Origin: Myrmaecium sp. VS I D KN 1
Lineage: Eukaryota > Ascomycota > Dothideomycetes > Valsariales > Valsariaceae
Direction of reading: 5' to 3'
DNA: 64,000 bases
NCBI GenBank assembly: GCA_019775845.1
Contig: JADQAV010000018.1
Location: 937,044-1,001,043, forward strand
The notes beneath the pieces are model-generated. The model was not told where the DNA came from, searched no databases, and was given only the letters and a program-made list of their open reading frames with translations. The translations under genes and the position numbers were made by a program. Within the stretch, counting starts at the first letter, position 1; each line of letters starts with the position of its first letter. This document shows positions 24,073 through 36,205 of the stretch, one piece after another.

Positions 24073-24240
24073 ATACTTACCTAGTGAGGGTGTGGGCGAT
24101 CAAGTAGGCCCGGCACCAGGACGGCTTTTTCTTCACCCGGCATTGCACGGCGCCGGGTGGTCGTCTTTGAATCTCCTTCGGGGGCTTCACTCGCGTAATT
24201 TTTGCTGGCTGACTGAGAGATTTTGGGATGCCTTTTCGTT
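24073..24240 (+). ncRNA. U1 spliceosomal snRNA
   Basis: This is the RNA of the U1 snRNP, which pairs with 5' splice sites. The first ten bases, ATACTTACCT (24073-24082), are the universal U1 5' end. Stem-loop I has GTG/CAC and GGGC/GCCC stems around GATCAAGTAG, close to the U1-70K loop. Stem-loop II is exact: an 8 bp stem, 24134-24141 with 24152-24159, closes a loop starting ATTGCAC (24142-24148), the U1A/Mud1 recognition sequence. Stem-loop III is a UUCG-capped hairpin (24169-24188) with one internal mismatch. AGTGA near the 5' end can pair with TCACT behind stem-loop III, forming the long-range helix H. A canonical Sm site AATTTTTG follows at 24197-24204. I could not draw a convincing stem-loop IV, so the 3' end is an estimate. 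Confidence 0.9.
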
Positions 24241-24940
24241 GATGCGACTTGCTTGCTGAGTGAGTGTGTTGAGGAAGAGTGATTGGTTATACTGGTAGTA
24301 GATGGATGTGAGAGTGAAATGCTGCCGCTGTGTGCGTGGATGGTGTGGTGGTTTGGCTGTTTCATGTCACTGCTTGTTCAGTGTGGTTGTAGAGTCTGCT
24401 TGTGCTGTGTGCTTTGAGTCATAATGTCACGGTCATGTATCGAGTCTATCTACAGTAAATGTTCAAACAAGCAGTGCTAATTCAACATCTATTTTCATCG
24501 TCTTTCAGACCACCGTGCGACCACAACAACCTCCCATGCCCGACGTTCACATGCTCACCTGCGTACCAAGCCATGCTCTCTCACCATTGGGCGCCTCTAT
24601 TTGACCACGGTTAACCAAGCTTCGTCCGACACCACCGATGCCGTGCGTGCGCAGACGCCGGAAAAGCATCCTGTTGGATTTCCGCCCCCAACGGCTAAGC
24701 TCGAATTCGACCACCGCCGGTTGACGAAGGATCGGACCGCGATGCCTATTGCTATAAGCAGCTGCGCTCTGCCCAGCCGCCATGGAAGACGGTCACGAAC
24801 CACTTGTCGTCTGGGCTGACATTCTTGATGTGCATAGGTAGATACATACATAGGTTCTACTCCGTATGCAAGTCTCTTCTCTTCCTGCCTCTGGCTTGCT
24901 TGCACTGCGCCTGTCTTGATATACGCTTCTTTCCACACTC
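24241..24940. other. Intergenic between the U1 gene and the pepsin-like gene
   Basis: No gene seen. Contains the promoter of the next gene. Confidence 0.55.
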
Positions 24941-27130
24941 ATGTCTCGTTGGAAAGCGGCGCTGCTCGCTGCCCTCCTCGTTCAGCTCTCACGATGCGCC
25001 GTGGATCCTGACGCGGATCCGTGGCCGCTGCCGTTCAGCACTGAACTTGCCAGTATGATAGGAACTTCGACCGTGACGTGGTGTGGCTCTTCTAACGAAC
25101 ATACCTGACAGTTGGACCGGATGGGCCGTGGAACGCGATAGGTAAGGCTTTGAGTCTACAAATCAACGACGGAAGAGCTGACAATATCATTACAGACCAA
25201 CCTGTCGGCTTCCCTCAGTTCGTATGTAATACCTCAAAGTCACCATCGGAGGCCTTCACACCGCGGCTGACCTCGTTCCCCACCGCCAGTCGGTCGCTCT
25301 ACTGCCTTCCTTGACGCAGCAAACGACTTTCGTTCCCTCGGGTGCTTGCTCCGAACTCGACTCCGCATGTCCGCTCCCGCTCCCCGGCATGTGGGAGTCC
25401 ACCGACGCGCAGGCCCTGGTGGCGTACGAGAACAGCAACGACACGGACGCGGCGGACTGGGAGACGGACGTGATGGATCCGCTCCAGATTCGAGGCACGC
25501 TCTATCATGTGGAAGACCGAATCGTGCTGGCAGCTACAGGCGACCGTGACACCGGATATCTCGACGGTAGCGCTATCACCATCGCGGATAACTTCACCGT
25601 CGCGTACCCGGGCGGAGCACGGTATACGTTGGACGTTGGATTTGTAAGCCTGACCACTATCCCGCAGGAAGTCATAGGGAGATATCAGAACTGAGAAATA
25701 AGTTGTAGCTCTCCCTCTGGGGCGCCTGGAACACCTCCTCATGGACCAACACATCCGGTTCGTCCGTGGTGGCGACGGCTACCCTCCCTAACGCCTACCT
25801 GAACGGTCTCATCCCTTCGATCTCCTACGGCCTTCACCTTGGCTCCTCCTCGCCTAACGTGACCGGCTCCCTCTACCTCGGGGGCTACGATGCCTCCCGC
25901 GCCCTCACCACCCCGATTACTTCTATGAACCAAACCTTTCAACTCGTCGACCTGACACTCAACATCTCCTCCGGCGTCGGTCTCTACGGCCAGAACACCA
26001 CCCGCTACGACTTCAGCCCATCCCTCCTCAGCGACTCCTCAGAGGAGGACCCAGTCCCTCTCACCGTCCTCCCTAACCCCGGCGTCCCATCTCTCTACCT
26101 CCCCTCCGCCGTATGCGCCCGCCTCGCCACATACCTCCCCATCACCTACTCCTCCGCCTTCAACCTCTACCTCTGGAACACTTCCTCTCCGCGGTACGCC
26201 CGCCTGCTCACCTCGACGCACTTCCTGAACTTCACCTTCGCCTCCACCAACAGCAGCAGCAGCAGCATCTCCAGCATCGCCCTCCCCCTCACCCTCCTGA
26301 ACCTCAACCTCACCAGCCCCCTCGTTTCCACGCCCACCCCCTACCTCCCCTGCACCCCCTACACCCCCTCCTCCACCTCCGGCCCCTTCGGCGCCGCCGG
26401 CACCTACCACCTCGGCCGCGCCTTCCTCCAAGGCGCCTTCCTCGGCGCCAACTGGCAAACCTCCTCCTCTTCCTCCTCAACCAGCAGCAGCAGCAGCGCC
26501 TCCACCACCTCCCTCCCCCTCACCGACTGGGGCACCACCTTCCTCGCCCAAGCCCCCGGCCCCGTCCCTCCTAGCCTCGACGTCAAAACCATCGCCCGCG
26601 ACACGACGCGCATCCCCGCGACCGCGGGCGCGCCCGCCTGGCCGGACACCTGGGCTGGCGTCCTCACCCCTGTGACCGCGGCGGAGGCGGAGGCTTTGGG
26701 TTTGGTTGCTGCGGACGACGGGGACGACGATGATACAACGACGGGGACGCACGGCGCCTCCTCGGCTGACGCAGACAGCGGTGGATTAAGCACCGGCGCT
26801 AAAGCCGGCGTCGCCGTCGGCGTCGTGGTCGGCGCGCTCGCGCTGCTGGGCGCGCTGGGGTGGTGGATCGTTCGACGACGGAGGCGACGGCAGCAGCGGA
26901 TGAACGGCGGTGGAGGAGCGGCGGGGGAGGAGCAGCGCGGGACCGCTGGTGATGTCGAGGGGAAAGGGGAGTTTGCGGTGATGCCGTCGGAGATGGACGG
27001 TCGACCGAGCGTGCTTGAGTTTGCTGCTGTTGGGCCGGTTACGGCGGTTGCGGAGGTGTCGGGGACGGTGAAGAGGGACTTTGCTGCTGTGCCCGTTGTG
27101 GCGAGGCCGGTGGAGTTGCCGGTGGATTGA
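24941..27130 (+). CDS. Pepsin-like (A1 fold) secreted membrane protein, probably not a protease
   Basis: Five exons (24941-25052, 25112-25141, 25196-25221, 25290-25643, 25709-27130) encode 647 residues; exons 2 and 3 are only 30 and 26 bp. A signal peptide (MSRWKAALLAALLVQLSRC) leads into IGPDGPWNAI, LDVGFLSLWGAWNTS, LNGLIPSISYGLHLG and LYLGGYDASR, the blocks of a fungal family classed as aspartic peptidase A1. The first DTG is missing. At the second site, where relatives read LIDSTVP-like, the sequence reads LPNPGVPSLYLP, so both catalytic aspartates appear lost. There are many N-glycosylation sites, a Ser-rich stretch, one membrane helix (AGVAVGVVVGALALLGALGW, about residue 538) and a basic, Gly-rich cytoplasmic tail. 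A plausible role is a surface or sensor-like protein, by inference only. Confidence 0.75.
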
Positions 27131-27830
27131 ATGTGTGGGAATGCTATTATCTTTTTTCTTCTCTCCTCGAGTCTATTCTTTTCTATTCCTCGGCGGGATC
27201 GATGCGGAAAATGTTATAGGATACCTGTATATGATTTTATTTCGTGTAGATATTTTTTCACGCTTGCGACTTTCATTTCCTTCATTGATCTTGCGTCTGG
27301 GATCAACGGAGGAAGACAGGGAAGACAGAGAAAGAAGGAAAGAAGGAGATCTGCACCCCGTGCCCTCACTTCGCCTGTTCAGAGGGATCCCATATGATGA
27401 GCAAGGCAGCAGCGTACGGCAGCATGGAGCAGCCGCAAAACAACAAAAGATAAAAACAATGAACGAGGTCACGTCATCATTCTCACAATAATCATGTCTA
27501 AACCAAACCCCAGGGGGATAAAGGATGGGGGGTATCACTAAATCTCTCATTGTTCTTCTACACAAGGTAACGACTATGTATTTCCCCCACTCATGTGTTT
27601 TCAAAGTGCCGCCGTCAATCTCTCCTTTCCCCATGCTAGAGAAAAGGGGAGGAAAAAGAGAAGAAAATAAAAAGCAAAAGAAGAAGCCTGGTCGCTCAAA
27701 GTTGTGTGAAGTCCAGAAAAGTGAGAAGAAGAAAGAAAAGAAAAAAAGAGGGCCCCGAGGGGAAAGAAGGAGAAAAGAGAAGGTGCATAGAGAGATACCC
27801 GCCCGATGCCAGTTATTCGTAATCACTTCT
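27131..27830. other. Convergent intergenic region
   Basis: Holds the 3' flanks of the pepsin-like gene and the GH55 gene. Purine-rich tracts near 27640-27790, no gene seen. Confidence 0.6.
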
Positions 27831-30167
27831 CTACGGAACCCACTTGGCGACGGTGGCGCCAAAGACGTCGCGGTTATCGCTGTCGAGCACGACCTGGTCG
27901 CCGTACTGGAGCATGTTGACGGCGGCCTTGGTGGTGAGGCCGAAGAGGACGACGTTGTTGGCGGAGCCCTCGACGCTGGCCATGGCGAGCTGGCAGTCGT
28001 TGGACGTGACGCAGGACTCGTCGTAGTTCTCGAAGAAGGAGTACATGCCCGTGCCATAGACGAGTACGTCGCAGCTGTCGACGACGCGGAGGCCCCACGT
28101 CTTGCGCGCGCGCGTGCCCGTGTAGGTCGTGAAGTCCGGGTCGGAGTAGGCGGTCTGCGCCGTGAAGGGCACGGTCGCGTCCGGGTTGCTCTGGTAGTAC
28201 GCCGTCTCCGTTTGGATGACGGACATGTACACGTTCTCCGCGTTCGTGAGCTGGTAGTTGTACATGACGTTGTGCTCCGAGGCCGTGCCGTACAGCCACA
28301 CCGGCCCCGTCGACTCGATCAGCAGGCCGCGGCCGTTGTAGATGTCGATCTGGCTGTGGTCTGACAGGTCGAGCTCGTGGTCCGCCACCCAGAACCAGCA
28401 GTTCTCCACGTAGAGACTGGCGGTTGAGGTCGCGTGGAAGAGCAGGAAGGAACCGATGCAGTCCGAGTCCGCTCCGTGCGTGGCGTTCGGGTTCTTCACA
28501 CAGGTGTCGGACTGGAGCTGCGTGCCGTCCGCGCCACCGATGCGCCAGTGGACGTCCCAGAGACCGGCGGAGCCTTGAGAGGCGGCGGCCATGTTCCACT
28601 CCATCATGATCGCACCCGGAGCAGGACCGAGCGTGGACAGGATGAAGTCGCTCATCTCGAAGGAGCCCACATCACCGGCCTCGCCAACTTGGATGACGGG
28701 CTTGGGAGAGGTTTGGTCCGCGAAGGAAGTGCCTTGAGCCATGAGCAAAGGCCAGATCTCGCCGGTCATCTTCACATTCTTGGTTCCGGGAATCTTGATA
28801 GTGTCGGTGATCACGTACGCGCCGTGGTCAAAGTAGAGGATCTGGTCATCCGTAAGAGCATCGAGAGCGGCCTGGATGGCAGCGGTATCGTCGGTAACAC
28901 CGTCTCCGACAGCGCCTGCAGCCTTGATACTGACGAAGGAGCTAGCAGGGTAGTCGGTGTACTGGGGCTTGGAGCGTTCGAATATAGCGCCGTTGGCGTC
29001 AAGGAGGCCGGTGGGCTTGGTAGGGGCCGTCACCTCGCCCTTCGTACGTGTACCAGTAGAGTTGGTGTAGCTCCGGCCCTGAATGTAGCTGGAGACCACG
29101 CTACCGCCGGCCAGATACTGGGTACCATCGGCATACTGCACCGCGGTGGTAGAACCGGTGAAGTCGACATTGTCAAGGATCAGTGTACCACCGGTGTTAG
29201 GAATGCTGTCGTCCGAGTAGGAAGTGTTGACACCGATAGGAGTGTTGACGAACGTGCTGTCTTGGATCAAGACGGAACCGACGGTTTGGTTGCTCACGCC
29301 ATTGGCCATGTCAACACCAACTTTGCAGTTGTTGATGGTGATCGACTTCAGGTTCCACACCCAGTTCCAGTTCATGTAGATGGCTGTGTTACAGTTGTTG
29401 AACGTCAAGTTGCGCGTGGTGAACTGTTGGCTGCCGAGGAATGCACCGTAGTTGCCGCCGTTGAAGACGAGATCGGTCATGAAGCCACCAGAGCCGTTGT
29501 CCATGAAGATACCCTCCTGAGCATTGTTGTCGCCGCCCTGGATCATCTCGAAGCGGATGTTCTGCAAGCTGGTAGCCTGTGCAACTTGCCAGTGAATACC
29601 AGCTCCTGAGGTTGCAGGCATCGCGGTAAGGTCAATGACGAAATTGCGAATCTGCCGATAGAAGTTGTTCTGGTTGGTGTACCAATTCGCGCCGGTGTCG
29701 GTGTAAGGGTCGGCGTCAATGACGGCCATGCCGGTAAAGCTGGCGGAAGCCTTAAGCACCGGGAGATCAAGAGCATCGCCGATGAACTGGGTGTAGTAGT
29801 ATTGGATGATCGGCGTACTGACGAGATAGGTACCCGGAGGGAAGTATACGATGGCCGGAGTCACGGTAGTGGAATCGCAGCCGAGACCACAACGGTTGCC
29901 ACTGCTGATAGCACTGTTGATAGCAGCGGTATCATCGGTAACACCATCGCCTACCGCACCGAAGTCCTTGACGTTGCGAAAGATTTGGAAGCTGGAGTCG
30001 CCATAGGCGACCGTTCCGTTGCGGGCGATGTCTGCTACCCAGTATGAGGACGCGGCGCGCGACTTCACCTGGCTCACAGGCGCAGCGTTGACGATGCTCA
30101 GGGAAAAGAGGAAGAGGACGATGCACTGCACCGCGTTAGGAAGCGCGCAGCGCTTGAAGTCGAACAT
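27831..30167 (-). CDS. Secreted exo-beta-1,3-glucanase, glycoside hydrolase family 55
   Basis: Intronless gene of 778 residues. GH55 enzymes hydrolyse beta-1,3-glucans such as laminarin and cell-wall glucan. Two pectate-lyase-like beta-helix repeats are visible, each opening with the same block: KDFGAVGDGVTDDTAAI near residue 70 and AAGAVGDGVTDDTAAIQAAL in the second half, which is the tandem architecture of the family. Other family blocks are YFPPGTYLVSTPI, YFDHGAYVITDTI and WFWVADHELD. A hydrophobic signal (IVLFLFSLSIVNAAP) is followed by a short propeptide-like stretch. I start at 30167 because it is the first ATG; the frame continues upstream to 30200 only with a non-ATG codon. Endo versus exo action cannot be read from the sequence; characterised fungal members are mostly exo. 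Confidence 0.93.
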   Translation of the reverse strand: MFDFKRCALPNAVQCIVLFLFSLSIVNAAPVSQVKSRAASSYWVADIARNGTVAYGDSSFQIFRNVKDFGAVGDGVTDDTAAINSAISSGNRCGLGCDSTTVTPAIVYFPPGTYLVSTPIIQYYYTQFIGDALDLPVLKASASFTGMAVIDADPYTDTGANWYTNQNNFYRQIRNFVIDLTAMPATSGAGIHWQVAQATSLQNIRFEMIQGGDNNAQEGIFMDNGSGGFMTDLVFNGGNYGAFLGSQQFTTRNLTFNNCNTAIYMNWNWVWNLKSITINNCKVGVDMANGVSNQTVGSVLIQDSTFVNTPIGVNTSYSDDSIPNTGGTLILDNVDFTGSTTAVQYADGTQYLAGGSVVSSYIQGRSYTNSTGTRTKGEVTAPTKPTGLLDANGAIFERSKPQYTDYPASSFVSIKAAGAVGDGVTDDTAAIQAALDALTDDQILYFDHGAYVITDTIKIPGTKNVKMTGEIWPLLMAQGTSFADQTSPKPVIQVGEAGDVGSFEMSDFILSTLGPAPGAIMMEWNMAAASQGSAGLWDVHWRIGGADGTQLQSDTCVKNPNATHGADSDCIGSFLLFHATSTASLYVENCWFWVADHELDLSDHSQIDIYNGRGLLIESTGPVWLYGTASEHNVMYNYQLTNAENVYMSVIQTETAYYQSNPDATVPFTAQTAYSDPDFTTYTGTRARKTWGLRVVDSCDVLVYGTGMYSFFENYDESCVTSNDCQLAMASVEGSANNVVLFGLTTKAAVNMLQYGDQVVLDSDNRDVFGATVAKWVP

Positions 30168-33100
30168 CTTGCTCGCGGGTGGGGAGAATGAAAACTGCAA
30201 GATGCGGTTGTGGGTAACGGAAACAAAAGGTGCTTTCTGTCCAGGTAGGTCGCAGAGTCCAGCCCTGTCGTGTGTTTGTCGCCGTGGACGGTGGGTTGTT
30301 GTTGTTGTTGTGATGGAGGTGCGTTGGCGAGGGAATATATCAAGGGCAAGATTCCGTATCGGCCAGACAACGCGTGCCTTTTAAACGAAAAAGAGTGACG
30401 TTGAAGACGTAACAAAGAAGCAAAGAATGAATGAACGTAAAGAACAGCCGATCAAAGCCGAGACAATGACAATGCAATTGTCACCTGGACGAAGGAAAAG
30501 CGACGGTGATGGAAAAGGGTAACAGTTTGGGAGTCAGGAGGCTCTCTGGCTAGATATACAAAAAAGAGAAGACTCACCGCGGTGGCAAGGAGGTCCCGGT
30601 TATGTTTCACGTTTCTGGTGATCTGCCTGGCTCCTGCGGTTCCCTGAGGGGTAGTGGTTCCATGATCCAGTGCCACTGTGATGATATGGCAGACTGGATA
30701 TGGGCCAGGTACCATCTGGTCCGCTCCAGCGCTACGCCTACTCTCGATCCCGCCAATTGCACGCACTTACCGTCTCCTGCCAGACCGCACTGAGGCTACA
30801 TACCGACTAGACGATCGCGTTCGGCAGGCCTCGAAGCTGTGGTCGCACCGCTATGGGCATCTTTGCCGCCACGTTCGGAGTCGATGGGCGGGAATGTCAC
30901 CCTGTGGCCAGCGACCCCCTGCCTGCCAGTGGGTGGCATTCACACCAGGGGCAGCTCGGACAGGGCAGTGAACAGGAGAAGCTCTCATTCAAGGATCGCA
31001 GACACGCGGAAGCCTTTCGAGGAATGGGTGTTTGTCCCGGATGAAACAGCAGATCGCTGCGGAAGAGCGGATCTTGGGAGGGACGTTGACGGTCTCCACA
31101 CCAGCAGAAAACAGGCGACCTGGAGTAGTCAGCAACCACCCCGGCCGGTACCTGTCGCGCTTCGGGACGTTCCTTTCCTCCCCTGCATTTCACTGCCGCG
31201 CGATGGCATCCAAGGTCTCTCCGGTTCCTGACTGCGCACGCATCCACGCCGTGCCTCCATCCACGATGGAATGCTGCATCGTCCGTCGCATAGCACAGGC
31301 TGTATGCGCGGGAAGCGAAGCAGCATGATATCAACAACAACGAAACAACGAGGGGGGTAAAACACCAAGAAGGTCCATCTGTTTCTCCTCCAAACAGCCC
31401 GTTCGACGCTGGCCAAACATCCAGCCGAGTGGCGTCGCATATGAGAAGAGAAAGAAAAAGAGGGCATGGAACACGCCCCCCTCCCTCGCCCCACCCCTGC
31501 TCTACAGAACGCGCGCCACACCCGGCCCATTTGGGACGAGGGAGGAAGAAGATGCCCGACGCTGGCCAGGCCAGGTGAAACCGCACCCTGTCAAGCCTGT
31601 CTCAACGCGCCTCCGCGCCCAGCGGAATCGCGCGGTCTGACTGGCCCGCCAGACGTGCATGCTCGGCTCCTGCCCTCATCATCTGCGAGTCAAACCTGCA
31701 CGTCCAGCCGCCCTCCCCTCGCCTTTCTTTGGAAGCAGAAGCGGGCGCGTATGTATATGTACGTTGAGGAGATACCAGGTAGGCGTTTACTTGCGTGCCA
31801 TGTCACGACTGACAACATTCCCGGTCCGGCTTGTTCGCTCAGGTCTTTTCCGTCGAGGAACAGGAAAGGTCGCTATAAGTGATGCATAATAACAGCTATG
31901 ATAAAAGCTGGAGAGAAAGCACAAGCCCTTCGTCTACTTCGATCTTCTCCAAGATTTCCTCCTCACCCCTCTCCACTCCCAAAGCACGATTTTGCAGGCC
32001 AGACAGCCCCAATCTTTAAGCCGTGGAGAATGCATGCTTCCAAAGATGCCTAACCATCAGCCTCTTCTCTCAACAGAAGCTCGTAGCCTTTCCATGAAGC
32101 TCATACGTAAGTAAAAGTCCGGCAGGTGTCCCGGTGATAGATCTCTCTATCCAGGTCACGCACGCACGCCAGCCAAGAAGCAGCAACACCTTGTGCAAAC
32201 GCCTTTCCCCATCACCCGGTGACATTCTCCCTTACCACATATAACGATAGCCGGCCGCCACGCGTCAGTCAGTCGGTCAAGTCGGTCAGTCGGTCAGCCT
32301 GCCGGTTGTACAAGCGGCTGGGCATCTCTACATCGTACCTGCTTGATATGCCTACCCCGCAGAAACGAAAGACAGAACATACCCATCCTAACAGCCGAGA
32401 CATACATACATCCACGCGGAAGAAAAAAGACCAAAGACCTGGGATGAAAAGCCGGGGTTGCCAAGGGATGGAATGGAAGTCTGACTGTCTGGCGTGTGAT
32501 GAAGAGTAGTATCTAGTTTAATAGTTAATAGTACAAGCAACTAAAAACGAGCAGTCTATCCGTACTCAAGCAGTTTTTATTTATTTATTTATTCCCTGAT
32601 TCTTTTCTCCTCCCTATCCCTACTTCCATCCGTTTGCAACATCAAACCATCCAACGAGAAACAGCCGAAAAAGAAGCGGGAAAAGGGCAGATTGTGGAGA
32701 CATTCAAAACAAAAGATAGCAAAGAAAACCCCCAAAAATGAACATGGACTGTAGAAAGCCAGTAAAAACTTAGACAAAACCCATCTTCCCCCCCTCCTCT
32801 CTTGGAATACGCACGCGAGATTAGATAGCCTATAAGAGTGATGGACCTGGGGGAGTTGTGTTCTTCCTGTTCACAAAATGTTTGACATGAAACTCCAAGA
32901 CCGTGCCCCCTGGACCCCTCTCCTCGCCTCCCCTCGTCGGCGGGGAGCGGAGATTTGCTACTGCGTTCAGTCTAGTAGGAGGAGACTTTGCGGGGGAGCT
33001 CTGACAGCTCGGGCTACTAGCCATCCGACTCGACTCCCCCCTGCACGTGCCGCGGTGAAGCGTTCTAGGCGGTTTTACATACAACTAGGTAGCATGTATG

Positions 33101-33232
33101 TATGTAGACGATTCTATGTAACCTCGCTGGATGGACGTCGCCCCTGTAGTGTTGACACTTCAGGGCTATATGTATATCCACAACCTTCATGCGAACGAGA
33201 CATCCCAGTAAAGCGACACCTCCCCCTCCCTC
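30168..33232. other. Gene-poor 3 kb interval
   Basis: Promoter of the GH55 gene plus unexplained sequence. Contains a GGTCAGTC-like repeat around 32262-32300 and a TTTA repeat near 32577-32594. Open frames up to 229 codons have no motif and strongly biased composition. No RNA gene recognised. Confidence 0.5.
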
Positions 33233-34772
33233 CTACCAAAAGCGGCGCGGTTCTTCATCCCGTGCCGCCGTCCCGTGTCGCATCGAGCCATCTTCGCCCT
33301 TCATCTTCTCCACCGTCCGCGCCAGTCGTTCGATTCCCTCCGCTAGCTTCTCCTCATCTTCCCATGCGAAACACACTCGTAAGTCATGCCGGAAGGAAAC
33401 GTGGTCGGCGTCCCCGGGTACCTCGAAGAGAGAACCCTCCGCGATGATGAGATTCTCCTCTTCCATGGCCCGTCGAGCGACCGCGCCGGAGTCCAGCTGA
33501 TCCGGCAGAGACAGCCAGATGAAGTAGCCGCCGACGACCTCTCGGTCCATCTGAGGCATTTTGACTCCGAGCGGGAGGAGGTGCTTTTCGATGGCGGAGA
33601 TCATCGTGTGGTAGCGGCATGCATAGGTCGGCTGCAGCGTGATGAAGATGCGTTTTTGTAGTTCGCCAGACTCGAGAAGGTTAGAAATGAAAGTCGAAGA
33701 CATCTGAGAAGGTGCGCCACCGGACCGGGTGGTTCCACTGGAGAATGCATGTTAGCTGGAGTATTTGGTATTGATGTATCAGGACCACGCGCCAAAGCAC
33801 TTTCGATCAGGCCTGGATACCGACAGTGGAGTTCTTACACCTGTGAAACCCCATCGGCAAGTTTCTGGGTCCCTTCCACCCAACCAGTCCGCATGCCAGG
33901 TGCGCAAATCTTAGAGAAACTGCCGTTGCTTACAGCATTGCCAAATCCATCAGCGCCGTCACGCTCGGTCCCTCCATCAAGCTCTCGGTCGATGTCGACA
34001 ATCCGGGGGAGCACGGCCTTGGTCAGTGGTAGTCTCTCCGCCGCGGAGCCGGAAGGCCATTGCAGGAAATCATATACATCGTCGGTGATGATGAGCGCAT
34101 CGTATTGTCTCGCTAGCCGTACCAGCTCTTCCCGTCGCCGAAGTGACATTGTTTTCGAAGATGGATTCGAGAATGATGGGACAGCGTATATAACATGGCT
34201 GTATACTTTACCCCATGGCCGAACCGGTTTCAATTTCTAGCCGCGGTCAGTGAACCGGGTTGTGGACGATGATGTTCCTGACCTACCGGTTCACGGTTAC
34301 CCTCTTTCCTGGCGGTTTCTTCACTCCTACGTATTTCACGTCGCAAGAACTCGATGTCTATGCCTTCATCATCCTCGGGAACGGCACGTAGCTTCTTATG
34401 AAACCCAGCATCTTGGAAGATTCTAAAGGAGAGCATGTAGCATGGAGCAATGCACCAGATGTTCCGCGTATACGCCGGATCGGTGAAGACTTCCAGAGTG
34501 CAGCCGAGGTTCTGAGAAGCACCGCCGGTGATGGTGATTCTACTGCTGTCAATGGGCGCAGGAGGTGAGTAGAAGTTGGTAAGCCAGGATGCCACCGCAG
34601 CCCTCAGCTGAGGATGGCCTTCTTCAGGTCCGTAGAGCAGGCCTGGAAAAGCAACGTCGGTGTTCTCCAGGACACTGTTGGCCGCATTCTTGAGGAGGCC
34701 TATGGGAAGAAGCGAGGGGTTTGGCCAACCTCGGAGGAGATTTATAAGTGGTTTGGAGTTCGCAGATTGCAT
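33233..34772 (-). CDS. PLP-dependent class I/II aminotransferase
   Basis: Three exons (34772-34287, 34236-33839, 33737-33233) encode 462 residues. The second splice uses the GTAAGA donor at 33838, which restores the frame as VSQVGTTRSGGAPSQM. Fold type I landmarks are present: YGPEEGHPQLRAAVASWL, the TITGGASQNLG phosphate region, AVPSFSNPSSKTMSLRRREELVRLA, TDDVYD (the Asp and Tyr that contact the pyridine ring) and the PLP-binding lysine in NGSFSKICAPGMRTGW (Lys271). This layout fits the fungal aminotransferases related to 2-aminoadipate or aromatic aminotransferases and valine-pyruvate-like enzymes; the substrate cannot be decided from the sequence. No targeting signal is visible, so it is probably cytosolic. 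Confidence 0.9.
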
Positions 34773-36205
34773 CTACGGGCACCATGTCAGCAAGGTAGAC
34801 GGGAGATCCGTAAGAAGGGCTTTCTGATATTGGTGGCCTGGCAGTTACAGGTAAACTTGGGGGTTGCTCTTTCGGGAAGGCGTGGGTAGATTCATCCGAT
34901 GTTTAAGGAACACCGTGTGCGCTACCTGGACAACTTGAAGTCATCTCTGCAACTCCCAACACCGCATCAACCAGCCATTCGCTTCCTCAATCATTGTGTT
35001 CCTACTTCCGCAAGACAACTCGAGGGCGATTTGATGACAATGGAACGGGCGAGTTTGACTGCTAACCAGAAGGGTCCTGACTCACGATTGGCTGACCGCT
35101 GCAGCGATCCGAAAGCACGTCCTCAACGGAATTGTCGTGGGCCTTCGTTCCACAGCAATGATCACTTGTTTCCCTCTCCCGGCGACTCCACTCCGTAGCA
35201 ATTCCGCTTGGCTCGAACGCTCACTCCCCTGGCGTTGACAGGGGAATAATGGCTCAATTCCGACGTCGGATGGCCTCCGGGTCGCACGACGAAAATGCAC
35301 GACGTCACCGTCGTTGCGACGTCGAATGCTGAACAGAGGCGATGGACGGCGTCGATACCTGAGTCCTGTTGGAGAGTCCTGTTCAGCTTCACCTCCAATC
35401 GCTGCCAGAAGGTCAATAGACGAACGCCCTGTCGTGGTGGACTTTCGCTCGCTGTGCAGTCGATCGCCTTGTGCTGGGCGGCCAACCAGATATTCCCCGC
35501 ACAATCGGTCCTAAACTTTCCCGGTATAACGACCGGCCTCGACGTTGGTCCCTTGGTCCCCTTAGCTTGGGTGTTGGGCCGGACCGTGGCTATACCGATC
35601 CCACTACCGAGCCAGTAATCCGTCAGGACCCGCCGTTGTTATTACCGTCGTCTGCCCCCCTTTCGTTTGTGATGTCAGCTTGAAGCGCAAAATCGCCCCT
35701 GGCGACCCGGGAGCAAGAACGAAACAATAGAGTACCGTTCAAGGTGAGGTCGCTTGCTCCTTGAATGCGCCGTGTAGGCAGCTCCGGCATGCCTCCTTAT
35801 AGAGCGCATCCCTGTTCCAGTTACAGGTTTTCATTACCTGGTAAAGCTGCTATTATTAAACCCCTAAACACCGAGCTCGGGTGGGTAACCGGCTCAATGA
35901 AACAGGGGGCGCGATCCTCATGATGGCGTGCACGTTGACAAGGCGCAGCACCCTGAGCATACGAAAGCAAGTACCATGCCACATCATCAGCTCTCTCGTT
36001 TTCGTGCACTTTACGATTTTTTCTTTTCCTTTACTCGCCCAGCAGCATTCTTGCGGACGTCTTCCTTCTTTCTTCAACCGGCTTTTGTTCTTTTTACTTG
36101 GGAGTTCTAAGTCCACGGAGTTCCCGCGCGGCTTTAGAGGGTTCCGCTCCCCCAGATTTTGGCTCCTTCCCCCCTCCCTGCGAAAAGAATATCCGGCTGA
36201 GCACC
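34773..36205. other. Divergent intergenic region
   Basis: Promoters of the aminotransferase and of the unknown gene at 36.2 kb. Several GACGTC sites cluster near 35300-35330. No gene seen. Confidence 0.55.

Noticed and set aside
24081-24365. 94-codon frame on the minus strand
   Set aside because: It is antisense to the U1 snRNA gene and has low-complexity Ser/His/Thr composition.
30897-31586. 229-codon frame on the minus strand
   Set aside because: Cys- and Arg-rich chance composition with no motif and no supporting splice or neighbour context.
33838-33840. Donor at 33840 for aminotransferase intron 2
   Set aside because: It breaks the frame at the next exon; the GTAAGA donor two bases on restores the conserved sequence.
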